From Kutzneria viridogrisea (GTDB lineage Bacteria; Actinomycetota; Actinomycetes; Mycobacteriales; Pseudonocardiaceae): a stretch of 64,000 nucleotides of DNA. Below are positions 57,506 through 64,000 of the stretch, in pieces. The stretch covers positions 572,001-636,000 of the forward strand of contig JACJID010000002.1 of NCBI GenBank assembly GCA_014138725.1. Direction: 5' to 3'. Under the pieces are notes generated by a model. It saw only the letters and a program-made list of their open reading frames with translations. It was not told the origin of the DNA and did no database searches. Within the stretch, counting starts at the first letter, position 1, and each line of letters opens with the position of its first letter. A program made the translations under genes and the position numbers.

Positions 57506-58057
57506 GTGCTGGAGCTGCTGACGCGCAACTGGTGGCTGGTCGCCCTGCGTGGCGTCTTCGCCGTGGTCTTCGCCGTGCTCACCCTGGCCTGGCCGGACGT
57601 CACCGTGGTGGCGCTGGTCCTGCTGTGGGGCGTCTACGCGCTCGTGGACGGGTTGAGCTCGCTCGCACTGGGCATGGCCGTGCGCGGGCAACGCTGGGCC
57701 AACGTGGGGCTGGGCGTGCTCGGGGTGCTCGCCGGCCTGCTGGCGATCCTGCTGCCCGGGGTCACCGCCGTGCTGCTGCTGGTGATCATCGCGGTGTGGG
57801 CGATCGTGGCCGGTCTGCTCCAGCTGGTGGCGGCGGTGCTGCTGCGCGGGGTCACGGCCCACGCCTGGTTCCTGATCGTGACCGGCGCGCTCACCCTGGT
57901 GCTGGGCATCGTGCTGCTGGTGCACCCGGAGGTCGGCGCGGTCGCGCTGGTCACCACGATCGCGGTGTTCGCACTGATCTGGGGCGTGAGCCTGATCCTG
58001 CTGGCGCTGCGGCTACGCGGGCTGGGCAAGCGACTGGCCGCTGCCCCGCAGGCGTGA
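57506..58057 (+). CDS. HdeD family membrane protein
   Basis: A 183-residue membrane protein with six hydrophobic segments in three hairpin pairs, a DUF308/HdeD-like repeat. Start segment VLELLTRNWWLVALRGVFAV and typical VLLWGVYALVDGLSSLALGM, then the VTGALTLVLGIVLLVHPEVG repeat. The GTG start is chosen because upstream frame has no hydrophobic lead. HdeD in E. coli is linked to acid resistance, but actinomycete members are uncharacterised. Its final 45 bases overlap the convergent mannosyltransferase gene. Confidence 0.87.
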   Translation: MLELLTRNWWLVALRGVFAVVFAVLTLAWPDVTVVALVLLWGVYALVDGLSSLALGMAVRGQRWANVGLGVLGVLAGLLAILLPGVTAVLLLVIIAVWAIVAGLLQLVAAVLLRGVTAHAWFLIVTGALTLVLGIVLLVHPEVGAVALVTTIAVFALIWGVSLILLALRLRGLGKRLAAAPQA

Positions 58058-59293
58058 GGCGGCGCCCAGCCGCAGCCGGGCCGTCCAGACCGCCATCGAG
58101 CCGAGCATCGCGATCGCCAGCCACACGTACAGGTTGCCGAGCAGGCTCTCGCCGAAGTCCCAGTACTGACCGGGTTCGCGCAGTTGCGGCGGCAGCCGGT
58201 ACGGGGTGAACAGGCACAGGTACCAGGCGTACAGCCCCAGCACGCAGGCCGTCCACGAGTGCGCGCGGGCCACCCGCACCGCGGCCCACACCAGTCCGGG
58301 GGCCACCCAGACCCAATGGTGGGCCCAGGACACCGGCGAGACCAGCAGCCCGCAGGCGGCCACGGCCAGCAGCGCGGCCACGTCCTCACCCGCGGCGCGG
58401 GCCCGTGCCGCGACCAGCACCGTGACCGCCAGCACCAGCACGCTCAGGCCCAGCCAGAGCGGGTTCTGCCAGCCGGTGTCCACCGCGACGCGGGCCAGCA
58501 CACCGCGCAGCGACTGGTTGTAGGAGAAGCCGAGCACGCCGATCCGCTTGGTGTCGAACAGGGCGCCGAACCAGTAGTCCAGGGAGTCGCGCGGGGCCAG
58601 CAGCGCCCCGGCCAGACACAGCCCCAGGAAGCCGCCGACCGCGGTCAGCACCGGCCGCCACTGCCTGCGCACCAGGAAGAACAGCACGAACACGGCCGGG
58701 GTCAGCTTGACCGCGGCGGCCAGCCCGATCAGCAGCCCGCGTGGCCACCAGGGCCGGGCGACCAGGCAGTCGGCCAGCACCAGGACCAGCAGCAGCACGT
58801 TGACCTGGCCGAAGGAGATCGTCTCGCGCACCGGCTCCAGCCAGGTGGCGGCCAGGGTCGAGGCCAGCGCCAGTACCGGTAGCGGGTAGCGGCGGGCGAA
58901 GCCCACCGGCAGCAGTCTGACCAGCACCAGCCGCAGGCTCGCGGCCAGCGCGCCCATCGTGCCCGCGGTGAACAGGGCGGCGGCCAGCCCGGCGGGCAGC
59001 ACGGTCAGCGCCGAGAACAGCACGGCGGCCAGCGGCGGGTAGGTGAAGCGCAGGGTGAACTTCGGGAACGGGGTGGGCAGCTGCGCCTGGTAGAGGTCGG
59101 CGCCGTCCCGCCACACCTGGCCGCCGCCGAGGTAGACGTCCAGGTCGGTGAAGTGGTGGTCGTCGAAGGCACAGATGTAGACCGCACTCGCCGCGATCGC
59201 ACCGACCAGCACCAGTGCGGCAGCCAGCCACCAGATCCGCCGCACGAGGGACCTGGGCGCGGGGTTCGACGCGGCGTCCACCGGTTCCCTCAC
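58013..59293 (-). CDS. GT87 family mannosyltransferase-like membrane protein
   Basis: A 426-residue polytopic glycosyltransferase of the GT-C superfamily, GT87 type, comparable to mycobacterial alpha-(1->2)-mannosyltransferases (Rv2181-like) that decorate lipomannan. About ten membrane segments. The GT-C acidic loop is FDDHHFTDLDVYLGGGQVWR, in which the D-x-D-like TDLD sequence is the likely catalytic site, followed by FTYPPLAAVLFSAL. Polyprenyl-phosphate-mannose would be the donor. GTG start, with no alternative better placed. Overlaps the HdeD gene at the 3' end. Confidence 0.9.
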   Translation of the reverse strand: MREPVDAASNPAPRSLVRRIWWLAAALVLVGAIAASAVYICAFDDHHFTDLDVYLGGGQVWRDGADLYQAQLPTPFPKFTLRFTYPPLAAVLFSALTVLPAGLAAALFTAGTMGALAASLRLVLVRLLPVGFARRYPLPVLALASTLAATWLEPVRETISFGQVNVLLLVLVLADCLVARPWWPRGLLIGLAAAVKLTPAVFVLFFLVRRQWRPVLTAVGGFLGLCLAGALLAPRDSLDYWFGALFDTKRIGVLGFSYNQSLRGVLARVAVDTGWQNPLWLGLSVLVLAVTVLVAARARAAGEDVAALLAVAACGLLVSPVSWAHHWVWVAPGLVWAAVRVARAHSWTACVLGLYAWYLCLFTPYRLPPQLREPGQYWDFGESLLGNLYVWLAIAMLGSMAVWTARLRLGAASRLRGSGQSLAQPA

Positions 59294-59468
59294 GAGATCA
59301 ACCTGCTCTGACGCCGCTCAGCGTAACGGGTCTCTCCCGCTGCCGTCCGGGTGGCGATGTGGGGGTGCGCGCGCCGATTCGCTTACGTAGAGTGGTCTGA
59401 CAGGTGCACTCGGTCGAAATTCAGCGTGATCTGGGCGACGAACATCGCACGAATGCGCACGCACGGGC

Positions 59469-59474
59469 TACCCT
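59469..59474 (+). promoter_or_regulatory. -10 element of leaderless toxin-antitoxin transcript
   Basis: TACCCT ends six bases before the antitoxin ATG at 59481 and no Shine-Dalgarno sequence is present, so the mRNA probably starts at or next to the ATG. Confidence 0.55.
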
Positions 59475-59480
59475 GTGCTC

Positions 59481-60065
59481 ATGACAGTGGCGTTGGAGAC
59501 CGTGTTGGCCAAGGCGGGCCTGCGGGTGACCGCCGACGAGTTCCTCTGCCTCGTGGAGGACGTGGCCCGCAGGCTCTCGCCGCCGCACCCGGACCCGGCC
59601 GCCTACTTCAGCCCCGAACAGCAGGTGGCGCTCACCGATGTCGGGCTGGATCTCGGCGGCCTGCGCGAGGACGACTTCGAGCCGCGCGCCAGGGAGCTGG
59701 CGGCGCGCACCGTACTGCTGGACACCGCGCTGACCGTGGCCGACGCCGCGGCCGTGCTCGACGTGGACACCAGCCGGATCCGGCACCGGCTGGCCGCGGG
59801 CAGACTGGCCGGGTGGAAGGACCGGGGCAGCTGGCGACTGCCCGCGTGGCAGTTCACCGAGAACGGGGTGCTGCCCGGGCTGGAGACCGTGCTGGCCGCG
59901 ATGCCCGAGGACCAGCCCCCGCTGGTGCTCGCCGGGTTCATGACCACCCCGCAGCCCGACCTCCAGGTCGGCGACCAGCCGGGCACGCCGAGGAACTGGC
60001 TGCTCGCCGGCGGCGACCCGCGCCGCGTGGCCACCCAGGCCGCCATGCTGGGCACTCCCGTCTGA
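59481..60065 (+). CDS. Antitoxin of the RES toxin system (Xre/MbcA-like)
   Basis: A 194-residue protein next to a RES-domain toxin. The N-terminal half is alpha-helical. The middle contains a helix-turn-helix-like stretch TVADAAAVLDVDTSRIRHRL followed by AAGRLAGWKDRGSWRLPAWQ, a DNA-binding excisionase-like pattern. The C-terminus DLQVGDQPGTPRNWLLAGGD matches the toxin-contact domain of the actinobacterial RES partners. It precedes the toxin by 58 bases, the usual antitoxin-first order, and would autoregulate the pair. The ATG is preferred over a GTG two codons before. Confidence 0.88.
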   Translation: MTVALETVLAKAGLRVTADEFLCLVEDVARRLSPPHPDPAAYFSPEQQVALTDVGLDLGGLREDDFEPRARELAARTVLLDTALTVADAAAVLDVDTSRIRHRLAAGRLAGWKDRGSWRLPAWQFTENGVLPGLETVLAAMPEDQPPLVLAGFMTTPQPDLQVGDQPGTPRNWLLAGGDPRRVATQAAMLGTPV

Positions 60066-60123
60066 GCCCACCGGCCGGACCCCGCCCAGCAGGTACCACC
60101 CCGAGACGACTGGATCCCCCGAC

Positions 60124-60780
60124 TTGGCACGGCTCCCCCCGCCGCCCGCACCCGCTGTGCTCCAGGCGCTGTTGCGCCGGGCCGAGGATGTGGTTGCGGT
60201 GCACCGCGCGACCAGGCTCGTCCGCATCTTCACCGCGGGCGGCAGCCACCCGCAGCGGTGGAACTCCTTCCGCTACACCGGGCCGCTGCCGCACGCCCGC
60301 TTCGACCCGCACCCGATGCCCCCGGACGGGGTGCCCGTGGACGACCACGGCAACGGGGTGCTCTACTTCGGGCTGTCCGTGCGCACCAGCGTGGCCGAGG
60401 TCTACCAGGCGACGTCCACAGTGGACCGCAAGACCCGGCGCCCGCACCTGGTGGTGTTCCGCCCCAAGCGAACCCTGCGCCTGCTCGACCTGGCCGGGCT
60501 GTGGCCCACCAGGGCAGGCGCCTCGCAGGAGATCAGCAGCGGCCCCAAGGAGCTGACCCAGGCCTGGGCCAGGACCATCCGCGCCGCCTACCCCGAACTG
60601 GACGGGCTCTGGTACCGCTCCTCCATGGACGCGGGCGACCCGGCCATCTGCCTGTGGGACCCGCCCGGCGGCAACGCCATGCCCGACGCCCCCGACGTGC
60701 TGCTCCCACTGGAGCACCCGGGCCTGGACCTGCCGCTGAGCCGCATCTGCGAGGAACTGAACTACATCATGCTGGGCTGA
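60124..60780 (+). CDS. RES domain toxin (NAD-degrading type)
   Basis: A 218-residue RES-domain protein, a family with NAD+ phosphorylase or glycohydrolase toxins such as MbcT. Signature residues are the Arg in TRLVRIFTAGG, Tyr and Glu in VLYFGLSVRTSVAEVYQATS, and the C-terminal GLWYRSSMDAGDPAICLWDP. The start is uncertain: the frame is open back to the antitoxin, and TTG at 60124 (LARLPPPPAPAV) matches the usual family beginning, but has no clear ribosome site. Poor initiation would be consistent with low toxin level. Toxicity is inferred from homology. Confidence 0.88.
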   Translation: MARLPPPPAPAVLQALLRRAEDVVAVHRATRLVRIFTAGGSHPQRWNSFRYTGPLPHARFDPHPMPPDGVPVDDHGNGVLYFGLSVRTSVAEVYQATSTVDRKTRRPHLVVFRPKRTLRLLDLAGLWPTRAGASQEISSGPKELTQAWARTIRAAYPELDGLWYRSSMDAGDPAICLWDPPGGNAMPDAPDVLLPLEHPGLDLPLSRICEELNYIMLG

Positions 60781-60827
60781 GGCCACCCGCGGCGCACGCC
60801 GACAGCGCGTGCGCCGCGGGGACTGGC

Positions 60828-61412
60828 TCAACCGAAGGCGGGACGGCTGCGGGGAACCGACGGAGGGCGGCTGCGGCGGCCGGGCGCGCGCAGGAACCGT
60901 CCATATCGGACGGTCATCAGCCGCTGACCGTCCACGTCGTACTCGCGCACGGCCCCGTCGTGGCGCCAGCCGTGGTGCTCGTAGAAGGACCGGCTCGCCG
61001 CGTCGTCCTGGAACACCCAGAGCACGGCGTAACGGAAGCCCTGGGCCGCGAGGTGGTCCAGCCCGGCCTGGTGCGCGGCACGGCCCGCACCGGTGCCCTT
61101 GCGCTCGGGGTCCCCGTAGAGCGCGAGCAGCTCACCGGTGCTCAGGTCCTCGTGCACGTCCTCGGGATCGCGCGCCTCGCACACCCCGCAGTAGGCGCCG
61201 ACCCCGCCCTGCTCGTCCTCGGCGAGGAACACCCCGTCCGGGTCGGGCATCGCCAGCCACCGCTGCCAGCCCTTGAGCCTGCTCTCCGGGAGCATCCGGT
61301 CCAACAGCGCGTCGGACACCAGTCCCCGGTAGGCGTGCTGCCAGGCGGCCACGTTGATCCTGGCCAGTTCCCCCGCATCCCCCTGCAGAGCCCGTCGCAC
61401 GGTCCATGTCAT
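60828..61412 (-). CDS. GNAT family N-acetyltransferase
   Basis: A 194-residue acetyltransferase with N-terminal TWTVRRALQGDAGELARINV, acetyl-CoA loop GDPERKGTGAGRAAHQAGLD and end motif VLWVFQDDAASRSFYEHHGW. A short Arg/Pro-rich tail follows. It is convergent with the RES gene and lies about 40 bases downstream of the S9 peptidase gene. The substrate is unknown. Confidence 0.9.
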   Translation of the reverse strand: MTWTVRRALQGDAGELARINVAAWQHAYRGLVSDALLDRMLPESRLKGWQRWLAMPDPDGVFLAEDEQGGVGAYCGVCEARDPEDVHEDLSTGELLALYGDPERKGTGAGRAAHQAGLDHLAAQGFRYAVLWVFQDDAASRSFYEHHGWRHDGAVREYDVDGQRLMTVRYGRFLRAPGRRSRPPSVPRSRPAFG

Positions 61413-61455
61413 GGCATCGAGACTGCCTGATGAGTCCCCTTGAATGCCAACGGAT

Positions 61456-63357
61456 TCAACTCCCAGTCGAGTTCAGCTGCCGTGACCACCACCGCAGCAC
61501 CGCCTCGAAGCGTTGCCGCCGATGCTGTGGCCTGCCGGAACGGGTCAGTTCGTGCCCCTCGCCCGGGAACAGCAGCAATTCGGTCTCGACCCCGTTGCGC
61601 ATCAGGGCCACGAACAGCCGCTGCGCCTGCTCCACCGGGCAGCGCCAGTCCTGTTCGGAGTGCACCACCGCGAACGGGATGCCGATCCGGTCGGCGTAGC
61701 TGAGCGGGCTGACCGCGCGCTGCTCGGCGGGGTCGGATCCGCAGTAGACCTCGGCGAACCACCAGCCGATGTCCGAGGAGCCGGTGAAGGAGTCCCAGGC
61801 GTTGACGGCCCGCTCGCTCCACGCGGCGCGGAACCGGTGCCCGTGGTGCGCGGCCAGCCAACCGGTCATGAAGCCCCCGTAGGAGCCGCCCATCACGCCC
61901 ACCTGCCCGGGATCGCACTCCGGCAGGGCGAGTGCCACGTCCAGCAGCGCCAGCACGTCCTGGGCGTCCACCGTGCCCAGCGCGCGCACGATCGACCGCC
62001 CGTGCCGCTGCCCGTACCCGGCCGAACCGCGCGGGTTGGGCAGCACCACGGCATACCCGGCCGAGGCGTAGACCTGCGCCTCGTCGAAGAATCCCCAGCC
62101 GTGGTACATGAAAGGTCCGCCGTGCACGGCGAGCAGCACCGGGTGCGGCCCCGGCCCCTCGGGCAGCACCAGCCAGCCGTGCACCGGGTAGCCGTCGGCC
62201 GAGTCCCCGGCCAGCTCCCGCACCGGGTGCAGCCCCGAGCTCCGCAGCGGCTCCGCGAAGTCGGTGAGCTTTCCCTTACCCACGAGGACAACCTCACCAG
62301 GGCTGTCCGATGTGGACAGTACGGCCACGGTCCTGCCCGCCTCGTGCGCGAAGGACCGCAGCTGGGCCCGTTCCCCTGCCAGCACCGGGATCTGTTCCAG
62401 CACAAGGCCGTCCGCGTCCAGCGGCACCCGGCGCAGCTCCACCGCCCCTCGGTTGCGCACCCCGAGCAGCACGCCCTCGGCCGTCACCACCGGGGCCCCG
62501 GCGTCGGGCTCGCAGTCCACGGTCTCCTCGTCGGTGAGCCGCCGCGGTGTGCCGCCCGCCAGGTCGGCCACCCACAGCCCGTGGTTGCTGGGCAGCCACT
62601 CCAGCTCGGCGAAGCGCACGCCCAGGTAGTACACCTGCTGCCCGTGCACCACGGGCCGGTACGACTCGCCCTCGGTGCGCACGGCCAACTCCGGCGTGCC
62701 ACCGGCCGAGGGCACCAGGTAGAGGTCGAAGTGCAGGGTGGGCCGCTCGCCCAGCGCGCGCGGCGCCACGACGACCAGCCGCTCGCCGTCCTCGGTCCAC
62801 GCCGGGTCGGCCAGGTCGCAGTCGACCTCGGTGAGCTGGCGCACCGGGCCGTCCAGTTCGGCCACGAACAGCTGCTGGGGCCGGTCCAGCAGGAAGCCGG
62901 TGTTGTCCAGCCGGTAGTCCAGGCGGGTGATCCGGCGCGGGGCCTCGCCCTCGGCCACGGGTGCGCCCTCAGTGCCGTAGCGGCCCGGTTCGGGCACCCT
63001 GGCCACGAAGGCGATCCGCCGCGAGTCCGGGGCCCACACCGGGGCACCGGCCCCGCCGGGCAGCTCGGTGAGCCGCACCGGCTCCCCGCCGTCCGCGGGC
63101 ATCACGTAGAGCTGCGCGACGCCCCGCTCCCTGCGCAGGAACGCCACCGTGCGGCCGTCCGGGGAGATCGCGGGCGAGCTGTCCCGCTCGCCCCTGGTCC
63201 ACGGCTGGGCCGGTGCCCCGTCCAGCGGGACCCGCCACAGCCCGCCCACGTAGGCGTCGGCCGTCAGGTCGGGGGCGGCGAGGTCGACCAGCAGCAGGTC
63301 ACCGTGCAGGCAGGGGGCGGCGGGGACGCGCAGCAGCGCGATGTCGTCAGGGCGCAC
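61456..63357 (-). CDS. S9 family serine peptidase (acylaminoacyl-peptidase/dipeptidyl-peptidase type)
   Basis: A 633-residue cytoplasmic peptidase. The N-terminal seven-bladed propeller (about 30-360) has TolB-like repeats, for example SPAISPDGRTVAFLRRERGV. The C-terminal alpha/beta-hydrolase carries the triad: Ser in VMGGSYGGFMTGWLAAHHGH, Asp in VVHSEQDWRCPVEQAQ, His in LFPGEGHELTRSGRPQHR. HGGPFMYHGWGFFDEAQVYA holds the oxyanion side. GTG start. It presumably processes oligopeptides released from proteins. No signal peptide. The gene is 19 bases from the TerC gene on the same strand. Confidence 0.93.
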   Translation of the reverse strand: MRPDDIALLRVPAAPCLHGDLLLVDLAAPDLTADAYVGGLWRVPLDGAPAQPWTRGERDSSPAISPDGRTVAFLRRERGVAQLYVMPADGGEPVRLTELPGGAGAPVWAPDSRRIAFVARVPEPGRYGTEGAPVAEGEAPRRITRLDYRLDNTGFLLDRPQQLFVAELDGPVRQLTEVDCDLADPAWTEDGERLVVVAPRALGERPTLHFDLYLVPSAGGTPELAVRTEGESYRPVVHGQQVYYLGVRFAELEWLPSNHGLWVADLAGGTPRRLTDEETVDCEPDAGAPVVTAEGVLLGVRNRGAVELRRVPLDADGLVLEQIPVLAGERAQLRSFAHEAGRTVAVLSTSDSPGEVVLVGKGKLTDFAEPLRSSGLHPVRELAGDSADGYPVHGWLVLPEGPGPHPVLLAVHGGPFMYHGWGFFDEAQVYASAGYAVVLPNPRGSAGYGQRHGRSIVRALGTVDAQDVLALLDVALALPECDPGQVGVMGGSYGGFMTGWLAAHHGHRFRAAWSERAVNAWDSFTGSSDIGWWFAEVYCGSDPAEQRAVSPLSYADRIGIPFAVVHSEQDWRCPVEQAQRLFVALMRNGVETELLLFPGEGHELTRSGRPQHRRQRFEAVLRWWSRQLNSTGS

Positions 63358-63376
63358 GCAGCGGACCGTACCCGGC

Positions 63377-64000
63377 TCAGCCCGCCTCGGGACTGGCCTT
63401 GCCGGACATGTGCGTCTTCACCAGGCTCGCGACGGTCGTCACGGCCAGGATGCCGCCGATGACCGCCAGGGACAGGCCCGTGCTGATCACGGGAACCGGC
63501 ACCGGCTGGCCACCGTTGAGGAAGGGCAGCGAGTTCTCGTGCAACGCCTCAAGGATGAGCTTGACGCCGATGAAACCGAGCACCACCGACAGCCCGATGG
63601 ACAGGTACACCAGCCGGTCCAGCAGCCCGTCGATGAGGAAGTACAGCTGGCGCAGGCCCATCAGCGCGAAGGCGTTGGCGGTGAAGACCAGGAAGGGCTC
63701 CTTGGTCAGCGCGAAGATCGCCGGGATGGAGTCCAGTGCGAACAGCAGGTCGGTGGTGCCGATGGCGATCATCACGATGAGCATCGGGGTCACCATGCGC
63801 CTGCCCGCGACCCGGATGAAGGACTTGGCGCCGTGGTAGTCATCGGTGACCGGCAGCACCTTGCGGGCGAACCGGATCAGCGCGTTCTCCTCGTACTCCT
63901 CGCCCTCGTTGCGGTGCCTGGCCAGCTGGATGCCCGTGTAGATCAGGAACGCGCCGAACAGGTAGAACACGGCGCTGAACTGGTGGATCACCACCGAGCC
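63377..64000 (-). CDS. TerC family membrane protein (N-terminus cut by window edge)
   Basis: The visible 207 residues are the C-terminal two thirds of a TerC-type integral membrane protein, about 330 residues in full. Conserved parts are the TPMLIVMIAIGTTDLLFALDSIPAIFALT region with the metal-type Asp pair, and FVLANAFALMGLRQLYFLID-like sequence FTANAFALMGLRQLYFLIDG. The family is linked to tellurite resistance and to manganese export and metalation of secreted proteins. It may be the distal or separate gene upstream of the S9 peptidase; the start lies outside the window. Confidence 0.93.
   Translation of the reverse strand, partial: GSVVIHQFSAVFYLFGAFLIYTGIQLARHRNEGEEYEENALIRFARKVLPVTDDYHGAKSFIRVAGRRMVTPMLIVMIAIGTTDLLFALDSIPAIFALTKEPFLVFTANAFALMGLRQLYFLIDGLLDRLVYLSIGLSVVLGFIGVKLILEALHENSLPFLNGGQPVPVPVISTGLSLAVIGGILAVTTVASLVKTHMSGKASPEAG

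Overview
The window is chromosomal DNA from a high-GC actinomycete. recA preceded by a DUF3046 gene, a SigD/ShbA-type sigma factor, a mycothiol-type maleylpyruvate-isomerase-family protein, an LppM-type lipoprotein, an SAV_6107-type HEPN protein and frequent GTG starts and GTGA/ATGA gene overlaps point to Actinomycetia, most likely Pseudonocardiales. The order is inferred from gene content only. I see no rRNA, tRNA, CRISPR array, integrase, transposase or phage module. The content is core housekeeping mixed with accessory catabolism and regulators.

Layout. 1-5.3 kb: truncated recA with its own SOS box, DUF3046, a tandem-repeat block, a leaderless one-carbon pair (cyclodeaminase-type cyclohydrolase plus a FolD lacking its catalytic Lys), and a cobalamin-riboswitch-controlled cbtB-cbtA cobalt transporter facing a degenerate histidine phosphatase. 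5.3-15 kb: secreted GH32 fructanase, two MFS transporters flanking a membrane-anchored Hsp70-like ATPase, the SigD/ShbA sigma factor, and a secreted GH18 chitinase with a DasR-like operator. 15-24 kb: Lhr helicase, an unknown small protein behind a large hairpin, and a leftward run of aldo/keto reductase, acetyltransferase, GntR regulator and ACC deaminase. 23.4-26 kb: HEPN plus mycothiol-type pair diverging from a YbaK deacylase plus GNAT pair across a perfect LexA box whose geometry copies the recA promoter. 26-40 kb: DUF885 peptidase-like protein, LppM lipoprotein, a small two-repeat secreted protein, metF, crtE-crtI, an acyltransferase, a FUSC transporter fused to a carboxypeptidase-regulatory-like domain, a LacI regulator and phosphoglucomutase.

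40.7-48.7 kb is a lipid/steroid-type oxidation block: a crotonase-monooxygenase operon divergent from a TetR gene with matching operators, then a ChoD-like oxidase, then a TetR-MPAB operon divergent from a long-chain acyl-CoA ligase. 48.7-56 kb is a sugar module: GH38 alpha-mannosidase, two permeases, a binding protein and a divergent LacI with tandem operators. 56-64 kb: DoxX, aminoglycoside-phosphotransferase-like protein, HdeD, GT87 mannosyltransferase, an Xre/RES toxin-antitoxin pair with a leaderless promoter, GNAT, S9 peptidase and a truncated TerC.

The strongest non-gene signal is a family of five 53-nt palindromes in two sequence subtypes. One has become part of the coding sequence of an ABC permease and another supplies the stop codon of the acyl-CoA ligase. 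The other observations most worth testing are the SOS-type promoter in front of the YbaK deacylase, the FolD/cyclohydrolase pair with split active-site residues, and the histidine phosphatase that has lost two catalytic residues in a vitamin B12-cobalt module.
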